A DNA stretch of 64,000 nucleotides, taken from positions 62,001 through 126,000 of the forward strand of contig SCVA01000057.1 of assembly GCA_004297005.1 (NCBI GenBank), read 5' to 3'. The position numbers and the translations under genes were made by a program. Of the stretch, positions 18,067 through 27,887 are shown piece after piece (position 1 is the first letter of the stretch; each line of letters begins with the position of its first letter). The notes under the pieces were generated by a model. It had not been told where the DNA came from. It searched no databases and worked only from the letters and a program-made list of their open reading frames with translations. This stretch comes from Nevskiaceae bacterium (GTDB lineage: Bacteria > Pseudomonadota > Gammaproteobacteria > Nevskiales > Nevskiaceae).

Positions 18067-18657
18067 ATGCCGGCCAATACCTCCGTCCATAGGTTTGCCA
18101 CCCTGGTCCTGCTCCTGGGCTTGAGCGGCTGCGCCGCCCAGCAACTTGCCGAGCAGTTGCCGTTCAGTGACTCGCTGATCCAGGACTACGGCCTGGATGA
18201 GCAGCATAAGCAACGCTTGCAGTACTACGTCTCGCGACCCATCACCCTCGCCCGCAGTTCCAGCAGTTCGCAGCGCGGCATCGCCGGGGGTCGGCTGGTG
18301 GACCGCGGCCAGCGCCGGGTGCAGAAGCTGCAAGTACCGGCCAACACGCCGGGGGTGGCGGTGGGCTCCGGACCGCACTGGCTGGCGGTGAGTTTCGAGG
18401 CCGGCAGCTACCTCTACTTCGTCTCCAATCAGCCCCCCCTGGAGTCACCCTACCGCAGCGAGAGCCGCGAACCGGGCCGCTACTACCTGTATGCGTCCGA
18501 CTGGGACGGCCGCTCCGGCACGGTGAAGGTCGGCGCGCTCAGCTACCAGGCGATGGACCAGAGCATGGATGCCTACCTGCTGGTGGACCGCGAGTCGCTC
18601 TACGAGACCGACAGCCAGGGGCGGGAACTGTCGGGGCGCCTGCTGGAACGCGACTAG
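18067..18657 (+). CDS. Putative lipoprotein, unknown function
   Basis: 196 residues from ATG at 18067, giving a compact lipoprotein signal (FATLVLLLGLSGC, C22); ATG at 18034 is also possible and neither has a good ribosome site. The mature protein is beta-rich with FEAGSYLYFVSN and YYLYASDWDG and no catalytic signature. I do not recognise the family. It is divergent from the DUF1289 operon and convergent with ompA. Confidence 0.65.
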   Translation: MPANTSVHRFATLVLLLGLSGCAAQQLAEQLPFSDSLIQDYGLDEQHKQRLQYYVSRPITLARSSSSSQRGIAGGRLVDRGQRRVQKLQVPANTPGVAVGSGPHWLAVSFEAGSYLYFVSNQPPLESPYRSESREPGRYYLYASDWDGRSGTVKVGALSYQAMDQSMDAYLLVDRESLYETDSQGRELSGRLLERD

Positions 18658-18693
18658 GAATCGCGCCTCCGGTTTCACCAGATCAACGGGCAC

Positions 18694-18728
18694 AAAAAAA
18701 CCGCCTGAGCCGATACCGGTTCAGGCGG
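18694..18728 (-). terminator. Rho-independent terminator of the OmpA-family gene
   Basis: CCGCCTGA (18701-18708) pairs with TCAGGCGG (18721-18728). On the minus strand the hairpin is followed by seven U (plus-strand A run 18694-18700). It lies 29 nt past the OmpA-family stop. Confidence 0.85.
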
Positions 18729-18756
18729 CTTATTGCCGCGCCGCGTCCAGCAAGAC

Positions 18757-19905
18757 TCAGCGGCGAATCACCCGGAACTGCACCGAGCGGTTGGCGCGAC
18801 GGCCGTCTTCGGTGTCGTTGCTGGCCACCGGCTTGAACTCGCCAATCGACAGCGTGGTCAGGCGCGCCGCATCGGCGCCCTTGGCCAGCAGGTACTGGCG
18901 CACCGCCTCGGCGCGCTGGGCGCCAAGCACGATGTTGTAGGCCTCAGTGCCGCGGTTGTCGGTGCGCCCCTCGATCTCCACGCGCAGCGAGGGATCGGAA
19001 GCCAGCAGAGCGGCGACGTTGTCGAGCTTGGTCTTGGAGGCCTCGTCGATCTCGAAGGAGTTCAGCTCGAAGCTGACCGCCTGCGGCTCGCCGATCGGCA
19101 CCACCGGGTCGGCCGGAGCCGGCACCGGTTCGGCGACCGCCGGGCAGCCGACGGCATTGACCAGGGCACCCGGCTCGCTGGCCGGGCACTGGTCGACGCC
19201 ATCGGCAACGCCGTCATGGTCGGAGTCAGCAGCGCAATCGCTGCGGCCGGTGGCGGGATCGACCACCGACAACTGGCAGGCTTCCACCGGCTGCGGGACC
19301 GCGGCGGGCGCTTCCGAGCCGACGGTGGCCAGCATCAGTGGCACCTGCAGGCCGAGCAGCAGGCGGTAGTCGATCAGGTAGTCCTGATCCGGCACGGATT
19401 CATCGTTGATCTGGCTCAGCACGCGGGCTTCGGTGCGCACGGCCAGGCCGTACCAGGGCAGGCCGATGAGGGTACCGGCACCGATATCGACGCCGACATG
19501 GGTGTGCTTCTCACCGAGCACGTCTTCCTGCACACCGCCGAGGCCGGCGAGCACGAAGGGCTTGAGCGCGACGCCCTTGTCGGTCCAGCCGTAGGTGCCT
19601 AGGTCGTGCACATAGGCAACCAGCAGCGAGGTCTGATAGTCGCTCTTGCCGTCGATGCCACGGTCACGGCCGACGTCATAGAAGGACACTTCAACCGCGC
19701 CGTTCTTGATCGGCAGCGGCACGCCGAAGCTGAGCTGGTAGCCCAGGCCGGTGTCGGCATCGCGGCTGCTGTCGCTGATCTCGGCGGCGACCGAGGCGGC
19801 GGCGTAGTTGCCGCTGGTGCCGTCGGCATTGACGGCGAGAGCCGGAGCCGAGCAGCTCAGTGCGATCAAAGCGGCCCAGGCGGTGGCTTGGTGAGTGTTG
19901 CGCAT
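18757..19905 (-). CDS. OmpA-family outer-membrane protein with thrombospondin type 3-like repeat
   Basis: 382 residues with a signal peptide ending in APALA. An N-terminal beta-barrel-like part (to about residue 200) is followed by a calcium-type repeat DSDHDGVADGVDQCP, a proline-rich linker, and the OmpA C-terminal peptidoglycan-binding domain: VEIEGRTDNRGTEAYN, LGAQRAEAVRQYL, and GRRANRSVQF. OmpA-domain Asp and Arg residues that bind diaminopimelate are present. It tethers outer membrane to peptidoglycan. It has its own terminator and a candidate promoter. Confidence 0.9.
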   Translation of the reverse strand: MRNTHQATAWAALIALSCSAPALAVNADGTSGNYAAASVAAEISDSSRDADTGLGYQLSFGVPLPIKNGAVEVSFYDVGRDRGIDGKSDYQTSLLVAYVHDLGTYGWTDKGVALKPFVLAGLGGVQEDVLGEKHTHVGVDIGAGTLIGLPWYGLAVRTEARVLSQINDESVPDQDYLIDYRLLLGLQVPLMLATVGSEAPAAVPQPVEACQLSVVDPATGRSDCAADSDHDGVADGVDQCPASEPGALVNAVGCPAVAEPVPAPADPVVPIGEPQAVSFELNSFEIDEASKTKLDNVAALLASDPSLRVEIEGRTDNRGTEAYNIVLGAQRAEAVRQYLLAKGADAARLTTLSIGEFKPVASNDTEDGRRANRSVQFRVIRR

Positions 19906-19981
19906 GCAAATACCCCTTGGTTCGGTCTAGTTTTGAATACGGTCAGGACGCGGGAGACGGGCCGTCCGGAATAGCTACCGG

Positions 19982-20010
19982 ACTGTAACCTTCACCCACT
20001 TCGCAGGCAA
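19982..20010 (-). promoter_or_regulatory. Candidate sigma-70 promoter for the OmpA-family gene
   Basis: On the minus strand TTGCCT (20010-20005) and TACAGT (19987-19982) are separated by 17 nt, each matching four of six consensus positions. Transcription would start about 70 nt upstream of the ATG at 19905. Confidence 0.4.
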
Positions 20011-20038
20011 CGGACAAGTAAGAAATTTCACACAAGAT

Positions 20039-21055
20039 TCAAGCAAGTGCGCGCGCGCACTCGGTCACCAGCACAGGACCGCGGTAGATGAAGCCGGTGT
20101 AGACCTGCACGAGGTCAGCGCCGGCGGCACGCCTGGCCAGCGCATCCTCGCCGGAGTCGATACCGCCGACCCCAATCAACGGAAAGTCCGCTCCCGCGGC
20201 GGCACGCAGCCGGCGCAGTACCTGCTCGGCGCGCACCCGTAGCGGCGCACCCGAGAGACCACCCGCTTCCGCCGCGTGCCGGTGCCCGGCCACCCCGCCT
20301 CGCGACAAGGTAGTGTTGGTGGCGATCAGTCCATCCATGCCGTGCTTGCGCGCGAGCTCGACCATGCCCGGCAGTTGCTCGTCGGTGACATCGGGGGCGA
20401 TCTTCACCAGCACCGGGGCCTGCCGACCCTCGGCCTGTGCCAGCTCGCGCCGGGCGCCAGAGATCGCCGACAGCAGCGCATCCAGCGCGGCGTCGTTCTG
20501 AAGCTCGCGCAGGTTCCGGGTGTTGGGGCTGGAGATGTTCACTGTGACGTAGTCGGCATATCGGTGCAGGCGGCGCAAGCAGAGCAGATAGTCGTCTGCG
20601 GCGCACTCGATCGGCGTCACCGCGTTCTTGCCGATATTGATGCCGAGCACGCCGGAATAGTCGCGGCGGGTTTCCTCCAGCTTTTGCGCCAGCGCCTCCA
20701 TGCCGAGGTTGTTGAAACCCAGGCGGTTGATCAGGGCGCCGTGCTCGGGCAGGCGGAACATGCGCGGCCGTGGATTGCCCGGCTGCGCTCGCGGAGTCAC
20801 GGTGCCGACCTCGACGAAGCCGAATCCGAAACGCTCCCAGGCGGCGAGGCAGAGGCCGTTCTTGTCGAGACCGGCTGCAAGACCGACGCGGTTGGGAAAC
20901 CGCAGGCCCAGCACTTGCGCCGGCGCGTCCACCCTACGCTCCCCCATCACCAGTCCTGCCAGCCGGGGTGCGTGCTGCAAGAGTTCTAGCGTCAGTTCGT
21001 GAGCACGCTCGGCATCGAGCGCGAACAAGGCGGGGCGTACCAGTTGATACAGCAT
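20039..21055 (-). CDS. pyrD: Dihydroorotate dehydrogenase (quinone), class 2
   Basis: 338 residues from ATG at 21055 (MLYQLVRPALFALDAERAHEL), the standard class 2 membrane-associated N-terminus; longer upstream frames are rejected. It oxidises dihydroorotate to orotate with FMN and passes electrons to ubiquinone. Visible motifs: GLAAGLDKNG, the catalytic-serine segment VNISSPNTRNLRELQ, LVKIAPDVTDEQL and the FMN phosphate loop LIGVGGIDSGEDA. It lies 76 nt after the UbiB-like gene on the same strand. Confidence 0.95.
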   Translation of the reverse strand: MLYQLVRPALFALDAERAHELTLELLQHAPRLAGLVMGERRVDAPAQVLGLRFPNRVGLAAGLDKNGLCLAAWERFGFGFVEVGTVTPRAQPGNPRPRMFRLPEHGALINRLGFNNLGMEALAQKLEETRRDYSGVLGINIGKNAVTPIECAADDYLLCLRRLHRYADYVTVNISSPNTRNLRELQNDAALDALLSAISGARRELAQAEGRQAPVLVKIAPDVTDEQLPGMVELARKHGMDGLIATNTTLSRGGVAGHRHAAEAGGLSGAPLRVRAEQVLRRLRAAAGADFPLIGVGGIDSGEDALARRAAGADLVQVYTGFIYRGPVLVTECARALA

Positions 21056-21131
21056 GAGCGGACGTAGGGAGCGGTGGACTAGGTAGCGAGGAGCAAGCCG
21101 GGCGGGGTCGAATCCGCACGGAGGACTGAAA

Positions 21132-23171
21132 TCAGGGTAAGGCCGGCGCCGCCCGCGCCAGACGCCGTGGCGGCGGCGCGATGCGCAGGCGCAGGAACTT
21201 GGGCAACGGCAGGGTTTGCGCCAGCTTGCTGCGGATGGTGGCGATCTCGCGGTGGAAGACATCCTGGGTCGCGGTCATCGGCAGCCGCGCCAGCGACCAG
21301 CCGAGATCCCGTAGCAGCAGGCGCTTGGGATCGCCCTCGTAGAGCGAACCAAAGCTACCGGCGGCGGCGAACAGTGCGCGCGACAGGTGCAGATAGTCCT
21401 TGCGCACCACCAGGCCGACCTGCTGGGTGTTGCTCATCAACTGAAGCACGGTCTGGCCGCGCGCATGCAGACCGGCCAGGCCGCCACGGCGCAGCTGGCG
21501 GATGAAGTTGCGGCGGGTCAGCGGCTGCACGCCCTTCTTCGCCAGGGTTTCGCTCAGCATCGCCTCGATCTCTGCGCGGCGGCCGGCGTTTTCCTGCGGC
21601 TGGGTGCTGATGCGGATCATCGCGTCGGCGAGCAGCTTCACGTCGGCCAGCATGGCGCCGGCCAGGTAGTCCCAGACCAGGGACCATTTGCCGTCCAACG
21701 GCACCACATTGCCCCAGTCGATCAGATAGAGAGCACCGTCGGTGCCGATCATCACATTGCCGGGATGCAGGTCGCCGTGCATCTCGCGGTAGATCACGAT
21801 GTGGTGCAGCAGGGTGTAGAGCAGGCGCTCGGTCACCTGGCTCTGGAACTGCCGGCGCTGCGAGCGCGGCATCTGCGCCAGTGCGCGATTGAGGCTGCTG
21901 GCGTCGGCGAGGTATTCCATCTCCAGAATGCGGCGGGCGTGGCCGTAGAGCTGCGGCACCCGCCACACCTGCGAGCGCTGGGCGCGCTCGTGGAAGCGCA
22001 GGTGGTGGCGCGCCTCCGAATCGAAGTCGATCTCTTCCATGAAGCCGGCAACGAACTCGTCCGCCTGTTCCTGCAGCGCGCGCAGGAAGGGCGCCAGCTT
22101 GGAATGCGGCGCCCAGTACTGGCTGGACATGATGGCAAGACCGATCACCAGCTTGCCGATCACGAACTCGCGGTCGATGTTGTGGCGGCCGACCTTGATG
22201 ACCACCGGTCGCAGCACCTCGACGCCCCCATCAGGCCCAGGTTCGACGAAGGGCTTCTTGGCGAAGTAGACGCTGCCGATGGAACCCGACTTCACCGGCC
22301 GCTCGGCATCGAAGTCCATGTAGAGCTTGTCCGGCGGCTTGCCGAAGCACTCAATGAAGGCCTGATTGACCTCCTCGGCGCTCATCGCCGGCACGTCCTC
22401 GTGGAATACCGCCAGCTCCTTGGCGATCTCCTCGGGCAGGAAGTCGGCGTTGGCGGCGGCGACCTGGGCCATCTTGATGAAGAACGGCCCGAATTCGCGC
22501 ACCATCTGCGCGACGATCTCGGCCTGGGCGGTGAAGTCCTTGGGATCGGCGGCGAAGAAGGGCTTGATGTAGCGGATCGCGCGGATCTGGCGGCGGACGA
22601 TGGCGATATCGTTGCGCACCAGCGCGGCGCGGCGCAGCACTTCCCGCAACTGCCACTCGTTGAAGCGGCGCCCGGCTTTCAGCAGATTCACCACCTCGGT
22701 AAGCAAAGGCTCGTAGGTCTTCAGGACCAGCCGCACCATGTCCAGCGACAGCTCGCCCAGGCCTTTCAGCTCCGGCGCCCGGAACAACTCCTCGAAGAAG
22801 TTCCAGAACTCCTGGACCAGTGCCTCCGGCACCGGTACCGGCGAGCGCTGCAGCGACTGGTCCACCACGAACCGGATGAGATTTTCGGTGGACTGCTCGT
22901 TGGGAATCAGCCCGCGCGAGCGCAGCCGTTCGGTGAGATGGCGCGACTGGTGGACGATCGGGTGTTCGTAGAGCTTTTCGAACAGCGCGTCGATGGCCTC
23001 AGCCAACTGCGCGGAGGTGACATCGTCGGCCGAGGCCAGCAGCCGTCCGAGCGGCACGAAGCCGCGCGAGACCTGGACGGTGGAAACCGTCAGCGAGCCC
23101 AGTTCACGCAGCAGGCTGCGCGGCCCGGCGGCGGCACGCAGGCGTTCTGCCTCGTCCTGCAGCTCGGTCAC
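21132..23171 (-). CDS. Atypical ABC1/UbiB-like kinase-fold protein
   Basis: 679 residues from GTG at 23171, whose GTGA overlaps the ribA stop; a longer frame through ribA is rejected. The kinase-like core is recognisable: VIKVGR (K326), [12 protein letters not shown] (D467) and LIDWGNV (D485). However the near-invariant KxGQ motif of the ABC1/UbiB family reads KMAQ (233-236), and the Ala-rich nucleotide loop reads KSGSIGSVY (294-302). About 190 helical residues precede it, making it longer than UbiB (about 540). UbiB proteins support ubiquinone synthesis or lipid handling; pyrD (quinone user) and ribA are neighbours. The exact role here is unknown. Confidence 0.8.
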   Translation of the reverse strand: MTELQDEAERLRAAAGPRSLLRELGSLTVSTVQVSRGFVPLGRLLASADDVTSAQLAEAIDALFEKLYEHPIVHQSRHLTERLRSRGLIPNEQSTENLIRFVVDQSLQRSPVPVPEALVQEFWNFFEELFRAPELKGLGELSLDMVRLVLKTYEPLLTEVVNLLKAGRRFNEWQLREVLRRAALVRNDIAIVRRQIRAIRYIKPFFAADPKDFTAQAEIVAQMVREFGPFFIKMAQVAAANADFLPEEIAKELAVFHEDVPAMSAEEVNQAFIECFGKPPDKLYMDFDAERPVKSGSIGSVYFAKKPFVEPGPDGGVEVLRPVVIKVGRHNIDREFVIGKLVIGLAIMSSQYWAPHSKLAPFLRALQEQADEFVAGFMEEIDFDSEARHHLRFHERAQRSQVWRVPQLYGHARRILEMEYLADASSLNRALAQMPRSQRRQFQSQVTERLLYTLLHHIVIYREMHGDLHPGNVMIGTDGALYLIDWGNVVPLDGKWSLVWDYLAGAMLADVKLLADAMIRISTQPQENAGRRAEIEAMLSETLAKKGVQPLTRRNFIRQLRRGGLAGLHARGQTVLQLMSNTQQVGLVVRKDYLHLSRALFAAAGSFGSLYEGDPKRLLLRDLGWSLARLPMTATQDVFHREIATIRSKLAQTLPLPKFLRLRIAPPPRRLARAAPALP

Positions 23172-23773
23172 GGTGGCAGGAGATGCCCCAGGCGTTTGCG
23201 CTTGGTGGCGAGATAGCCGGCGTTGTGCGGGTTTTCCCCCACCTGCAAAGGCACCCGGTCCACCACCTCGATGCCGTCGGCGGACAGCGAGGCCACCTTG
23301 CGCGGATTGTTGGTCAAAAGCCGCAGCCGGCAAACCCCCATCTCGCAGAGCAGTGCCACCGCCAGCCGGTAATCGCGGGCGTCGTCGGGGAAGCCCAACT
23401 GGTGATTGGCGTCGACGGTATCGACGCCCTGGTCCTGCAAGGCATAGGCGCGGATCTTGTTGCCGAGACCAATCCCCCGCCCTTCCTGACGCAGATAAAG
23501 AATGGCACCACGGCCCTCGGCGGCGATGCGGTGCATCGCCTCCTGCAACTGCGGGCCGCAGTCGCAACGCAGCGAGCCGAGCGCGTCGCCGGTGAGACAC
23601 TCGCTATGAATGCGCACCAGCGGCGGCGGCTCGGCCTTCAGATCGCCCAGAGACAGCACCATGTGCTCCTTGCCGTCCTCGGCCCGGAACACGGTCATGG
23701 TGAAGGTCGCCTCGGCGGTCGGCAGCTTGGCCGAGGCGATCCTCTCCAGCGGTGGCACGGAAGCGTCCGCCAA
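23168..23773 (-). CDS. ribA: GTP cyclohydrolase II
   Basis: 201 residues, standard length. It opens GTP to start riboflavin synthesis. The zinc-site block is intact: [20 protein letters not shown] has three cysteines in the C-x10-C-x-C pattern. The following [19 protein letters not shown] and LTNNPRKV complete the catalytic domain. It is a stand-alone RibA rather than a RibBA fusion. It lies 4 nt downstream of fabG4 and overlaps the ABC1-like gene by 4 nt, so the three form an operon. Confidence 0.96.
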   Translation of the reverse strand: MADASVPPLERIASAKLPTAEATFTMTVFRAEDGKEHMVLSLGDLKAEPPPLVRIHSECLTGDALGSLRCDCGPQLQEAMHRIAAEGRGAILYLRQEGRGIGLGNKIRAYALQDQGVDTVDANHQLGFPDDARDYRLAVALLCEMGVCRLRLLTNNPRKVASLSADGIEVVDRVPLQVGENPHNAGYLATKRKRLGHLLPP

Positions 23774-23777
23774 GTGC

Positions 23778-25202
23778 TTAGGCCCCCAGCCAGTTCTGGC
23801 CGCAGACGCGCAGGGTCTGGCCGTTGACGCCGGCCGCCAGCGGCGAGGCCAGGAAGGTCACCGCCTCGGCGATGTCCTGCGGCAGGCCGCCCTGGGCCAG
23901 CGAGTTGATGCGGCGACCGACTTCGCGGTTGGCGGCCGGCATGGCGGCGGTCATCTGGGTTTCGATGAAGCCCGGAGCGACGGCGTTGATCGCCATGCCC
24001 TGCTTCGCCAGCACCATCGACAGCGCCTCGGCATAGCCGATCACGCCGGCCTTGGTGGCGGCGTAGTTGGTCTGGCCGGCGTTGCCGCCGATGCCGCCGA
24101 TGGAGCTGATGCAGACCAGGCGCGCCTGATCCTTGAGCGCGCCCTGCAACAGGCGGTCGTTGATCCGCAGGATGGCGCCGAGGTTGATGTCCAGCACCAT
24201 GTCCCAGAGGTGCGGCGCCATGTTGCGCAGCATCTTGTCGCGGGTGACACCGGCGTTGTGGACGACGATGTCGGCGCCGCCGAAGCGGCTCATCAGTTCG
24301 CCGGCCAGGCGCTCCGGCGCCTTGGGGTCGGTGACGTCGAGGGCCAGGCCGACGCCATTCAGCGGCGCCAGGGTGGCGCCGAGCGCGCCCTCTTCGGCTG
24401 GGCGGTCCATGCCGACCACGGTGGCGCCTTCGCGCGCCAGCACCTGGGCGATGGCGGCGCCGATACCGCGCGCCGCACCGGTGACCACTGCCACCTTGCC
24501 GGCCAGCGAGGCCTCGGGACTGGCGATGGCCTTCACACCCTTGGGCGCGCCGTCGACGGCCAGCACCTGGCCGGTGACATAGGCGGAATTGACGCCGGTG
24601 AAGAAGGCCAGCGCGCCCTTCACCCAGGCGTCACCCTGCTTGCCCAGCACCAGCAGGTTGGCGGTGGAGCCGTTCTTGCCGACTTCCTTCGCCAGCGAGC
24701 GCACGAAGCCGGTCAGCGCCATCGAGGCGGTGGCGCCCTCGACGCTGCCGGTGTCGGCAGGCGCGCGCGCCAGGACCACCACGCGACTGTGCTTGGGCAA
24801 ACGGCGCAAGCGCGGCTGGAACAGCTCATAGACCTGCTTGAGGCTGGCGGCGCCGGCGACACCGGTGGCATCGAAGACGATGACGGGAGCCACCGGCTCG
24901 CTGTCGCCACCTTCGCTCTTCAGCGCGACGCCGGCCTTCTGCGCCGCCGCCTTGAGTGGCGTCAGGCCCGGGTGCGCGGGCGCGATCTGCACCGTCGCAC
25001 CCAGCTCGACCAGAGCCGTCAGAACGTGGCCGGTGGCCGTGGCCTCGGCGTCGGCCGCCAGCAGGGCGGTCACGCCGGCCAGCGGGCGGGCGGCGTAACC
25101 CTCGGTAGCGCGCTTCAGGCGCACCGGCATGGGCAAGCCCAGCGAGCTGGCAACGCTCTTGCCGAAGGGGGAGTTGATGAAGTCGAGGTAGCGGTCCTGC
25201 AT
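23778..25202 (-). CDS. High-molecular-weight 3-oxoacyl-ACP/CoA reductase (FabG4 type)
   Basis: 474 residues from ATG at 25202. It has two SDR-like halves: an N-terminal flavodoxin-like degenerate domain (residues 1 to about 210) and a C-terminal ketoreductase with [25 protein letters not shown], the catalytic YxxxK in TNYAATKAG, and an SDR tail [10 protein letters not shown]. This architecture matches FabG4-type (HMwFabG) reductases that reduce longer 3-ketoacyl chains with NADH. It is the first gene of the fabG4-ribA-ABC1 operon. An upstream ATG eight codons earlier (25226) is possible. Confidence 0.88.
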   Translation of the reverse strand: MQDRYLDFINSPFGKSVASSLGLPMPVRLKRATEGYAARPLAGVTALLAADAEATATGHVLTALVELGATVQIAPAHPGLTPLKAAAQKAGVALKSEGGDSEPVAPVIVFDATGVAGAASLKQVYELFQPRLRRLPKHSRVVVLARAPADTGSVEGATASMALTGFVRSLAKEVGKNGSTANLLVLGKQGDAWVKGALAFFTGVNSAYVTGQVLAVDGAPKGVKAIASPEASLAGKVAVVTGAARGIGAAIAQVLAREGATVVGMDRPAEEGALGATLAPLNGVGLALDVTDPKAPERLAGELMSRFGGADIVVHNAGVTRDKMLRNMAPHLWDMVLDINLGAILRINDRLLQGALKDQARLVCISSIGGIGGNAGQTNYAATKAGVIGYAEALSMVLAKQGMAINAVAPGFIETQMTAAMPAANREVGRRINSLAQGGLPQDIAEAVTFLASPLAAGVNGQTLRVCGQNWLGA

Positions 25203-25402
25203 GTCGGCCTGATCGGAAGAGGGCAAAGGGGCGCGTATTATGCCGCCCGCACCGACAAGTCACCTTGACCGCAACGACGCGACCACGCTGCTATGCGGTG
25301 GTTTACATGACTAGAATAGGTTGGCTGACAATCAACAGCAGGCGGCACATACAGCAGTACATACCGGATCGCAAACAACGTTTTTGAGAGGGGAGTTTTG
25401 GA

Positions 25403-25924
25403 ATGAGCAGCCGTTTTCTGCCGCTGGCCGGCATTACCTTGGTACTCGCCATCGGCAGCTACTTTGCCCTCGGCCTGATCTTCCCCCACAAGAAGGAAGC
25501 CCCGCCGGCCGTCGGCGTCCAGGCCGAGCAGGTGCTCGGCGCCAGCCTCAATGAGAGCGAAGCGACCGCCATCGCCGACAGCCCGGTGCCCAGCGAGACG
25601 CCGGTCGAGAGCCCGGCAAGCGCCGACACCGTCGCCAGCGAAAGCAGCGAAGCGCCGGCCGCCGAGGTCACCACCGAAAGCCCTGCCGCCAGCGAAGCGC
25701 CGGCCGAGCCGGCTGTCAGCGAAGCGGCCACTCCGGAGCCGGAGCCGGCGCCTGCCCCGGAGGCGACGGCAGCGGCCCCCACAACCGAGCCCGCCACCGC
25801 TCCGGCAGCCACGCCCAGCCGCGACGAACTGGCGCGCATCGTCGCCGAGGCCGCCGCCAAGGCCGCTGCGGAAACCGCCAAGTCCATCGCCGAGCAGGCC
25901 GCGCGCGACGCGGCCCAACGCTGA
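25403..25924 (+). CDS. Membrane-anchored Ala/Pro/Glu-rich protein, unknown
   Basis: 173 residues. One N-terminal helix (LPLAGITLVLAIGSYFALGLIF) without a cleavage site is followed by a low-complexity Ala/Pro/Glu/Ser linker of about 95 residues and a C-terminal amphipathic helix RDELARIVAEAAAKAAAETA ending in AARDAAQR. A GAGGGGAG ribosome site lies about 9 nt upstream. I recognise no family. Its helix-linker-helix plan and C-terminal helix resemble repeats in the next gene, 40 nt downstream. Confidence 0.68.
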   Translation: MSSRFLPLAGITLVLAIGSYFALGLIFPHKKEAPPAVGVQAEQVLGASLNESEATAIADSPVPSETPVESPASADTVASESSEAPAAEVTTESPAASEAPAEPAVSEAATPEPEPAPAPEATAAAPTTEPATAPAATPSRDELARIVAEAAAKAAAETAKSIAEQAARDAAQR

Positions 25925-25964
25925 TCGCGGCCCCGGTCGGTTCGCACCCGAGCACGCCCAGACC

Positions 25965-27017
25965 ATGAACCAGAATTCCCAGACCAATCTCACCATTGGC
26001 ATTCTTGTCGCCACCGTAGTCGCCGCTGGCGGCACCTATTTCGCCTTTGATTTCCTGACCGGTGACAAGGGCAAGACCAAGGCGCCGGCTGAAGCGGTCA
26101 GCCCTGAAGCAGACGCGGCGCCCCCGGCCGCAGCCACGGCGAGCCAAGACCCGGTCAGCGCCGCCACCGAGGCAGCCGTGGCGGCAGTTAGCGAAGGTGC
26201 CACCGGCGCCGGCCTCAGCGAAGCTGAGGCACGGCGCATCGGCGAGGAAGTGGCGCGGCAGGTGGCGGCCCAGGTGGCCCAGTCCATTGTCGACCAACAA
26301 CTCTCCAAGACCGCCCCTGCCGGCGACGCTGCCGGTGGGCTGACCGCCGAGGAAGCCCGGCGCATCGGCGAGGAGGAAGGCCGGCGGGTGGCGCAGGAGG
26401 TGGTGCAGACCGCCCTCGCCGCCCAGGCCGGCAAGTCGAGTGGCGGCTTGAGCGCTGCCGAGGCCGAAGAGATCGGCTATGCCGCCGGCAAGCGCGCCGC
26501 GCAGCAGGTGGCCGCTAGCACCGCCCGCCGCGTGGTTCGCGACGAGTTTGGCGGGCAGGTTGCCAGCAGTAGCCACGCCCCGGCGGCGGCGGCCGAACAG
26601 ATGATGTCCAATGCCGAGGAAGCCACGCCCGCTGCCGCCCCGACGCCGCCGCGCGCGAAGCCAGCCAAGACCGCACCCAAGGCCGTCGTCGCCGCCTCCG
26701 ATGCCCTCAAAGCCTGGTGGCCGGCACCGAGCGGCGGCTTTGGCCTGGTTTACGCCGGCCAGCCCAAGGGCGAGGCGGCGATCGCCCTGCTCTTCTCGGC
26801 CCAGCCGGGCGAAGGTGCGTTGAGCCAGTCAGTGAAGGTTTATGACCAGCACGGCGAACTGGTGAGCGGCACTTGGGAGGCTGCAGCCAACCCGCGCTTG
26901 GCGGTCTTCCGCGGTCTCAAGCCGGGCCGCTACACCGTGGTGGTGGACGCTAGCCTCGCCGATGCCCAGGGCCAGAGCCTGGGCCAGGCGCTGCACGGTC
27001 CGGTCTACGTGATTTGA
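25965..27017 (+). CDS. Membrane-anchored protein with three helical repeats and a beta-rich tail, unknown
   Basis: 350 residues from ATG at 25965; the open frame extends upstream over the previous gene, but that overlap is rejected. One N-terminal helix (LTIGILVATVVAAGGTYFAF), an Ala/Pro linker, then three related helical units of about 35-40 residues starting GLSEAEARRIGEEVARQ, GLTAEEARRIGEEEGRR and GLSAAEAEEIGYAAGKR. After another Pro/Ala linker, the last 100 residues form a compact, probably Ig-like domain (AALLF-type strands ending PGRYTVVVDASLADAQG). No family is recognised. It forms a two-gene unit with the gene upstream and ends at a strong terminator. Confidence 0.7.
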   Translation: MNQNSQTNLTIGILVATVVAAGGTYFAFDFLTGDKGKTKAPAEAVSPEADAAPPAAATASQDPVSAATEAAVAAVSEGATGAGLSEAEARRIGEEVARQVAAQVAQSIVDQQLSKTAPAGDAAGGLTAEEARRIGEEEGRRVAQEVVQTALAAQAGKSSGGLSAAEAEEIGYAAGKRAAQQVAASTARRVVRDEFGGQVASSSHAPAAAAEQMMSNAEEATPAAAPTPPRAKPAKTAPKAVVAASDALKAWWPAPSGGFGLVYAGQPKGEAAIALLFSAQPGEGALSQSVKVYDQHGELVSGTWEAAANPRLAVFRGLKPGRYTVVVDASLADAQGQSLGQALHGPVYVI

Positions 27018-27053
27018 CCCGGCCGCCGTTCGCGGCGTCCGTCTCGAGGTTCC

Positions 27054-27084
27054 ACCGGCCGCTGTCGCGGCCGGTTTCTTTTTC
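27054..27084 (+). terminator. Rho-independent terminator
   Basis: ACCGGCCGC, loop TGTC, GCGGCCGGT (27054-27075), followed by TTCTTTTTC. It closes the Ala/Pro/Glu-rich gene pair. Confidence 0.85.
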
Positions 27085-27108
27085 GCCCCCAGGAAAGAGG
27101 AGTTTCCG

Positions 27109-27885
27109 ATGAGCACACAGCTATTCAATCTCAGCGGCAAGGTCGCGCTGATCACCGGCGCCTCGCGCGGCATCGGCGCCGCCACCGCCCGCCTGCTCGC
27201 CGAGCAGGGCGCCCATGTGGTGATTTCCAGCCGCAAGCAGGCCGACCTCGACCAGGTCGCCGACCAGATCATCGCCAGCGGCGGCCAGGCCACCGCCATT
27301 GCCGCCCACCAGGGCGAATCGGCGGCGCTCAAGCACCTGATCACCGAGATCGAGCAGCGCTTCGGCAAACTCGACATCCTGGTCAACAACGCCGCCACCA
27401 ATCCCTACTTCGGCCATGTCACCGATACCGGCATGGACATGGTGGAAAAAACCCTGCAAGTGAACATCAAGGGCTATTTCGAGCTCTCCTCGCTGGCCGC
27501 CAAGCTGATGAAGAAGGGCGGCGGCGGTGCCATCGTCAACATCGCCAGCGTCAACGGCATCAAGCCGGGCATGTTCCAGGCGATCTATTCCATCACCAAG
27601 GCCGGCGTCATCAACATGACCCAGGCCTTCGCCAAGGAATGCGCGCCCTGGGGCATCCGCTGCAATGCCGTACTGCCCGGCCTCACCGACACCAAGTTCG
27701 CCTCGGCGCTGACCAAGAACGACCAGATCCTGAACACCGTGCTGCCGCAGATTCCGCTGCAGCGCATGGCGCAGCCGGAAGAGATTGCCCCCGGCATCCT
27801 GTTCCTGGTCAGCCCGGCCAGCAGCTATGTCACCGGCACCACGCTGACCATCGACGGCGGCATGATCGGCTGCGGCGGCCTGTAG
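27109..27885 (+). CDS. SDR-family oxidoreductase
   Basis: 258 residues, classical short-chain dehydrogenase. Cofactor motif LITGASRGIGAATA (TGxxxGxG), NNAATNPYFG, and the active-site triad with S in VNIASVNG and Y-x3-K in AIYSITKAG. The VISSRKQ turn after strand 2 has basic residues favouring NADP(H). The C-terminal TTLTIDGGMIGCGGL is typical. Similarity in layout to DHRS4-like carbonyl reductases suggests ketone or aldehyde substrates, but this is a guess. AAGAGGAG lies in front of the start. The GNAT gene follows 2 nt later. Confidence 0.88.
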   Translation: MSTQLFNLSGKVALITGASRGIGAATARLLAEQGAHVVISSRKQADLDQVADQIIASGGQATAIAAHQGESAALKHLITEIEQRFGKLDILVNNAATNPYFGHVTDTGMDMVEKTLQVNIKGYFELSSLAAKLMKKGGGGAIVNIASVNGIKPGMFQAIYSITKAGVINMTQAFAKECAPWGIRCNAVLPGLTDTKFASALTKNDQILNTVLPQIPLQRMAQPEEIAPGILFLVSPASSYVTGTTLTIDGGMIGCGGL

Positions 27886-27887
27886 AG

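Noticed and set aside
21387-23216. 609-residue plus-strand open frame
   Set aside because: It is antisense to the ABC1-like gene, which has strong kinase-fold motifs; no ribosome site or known domain.
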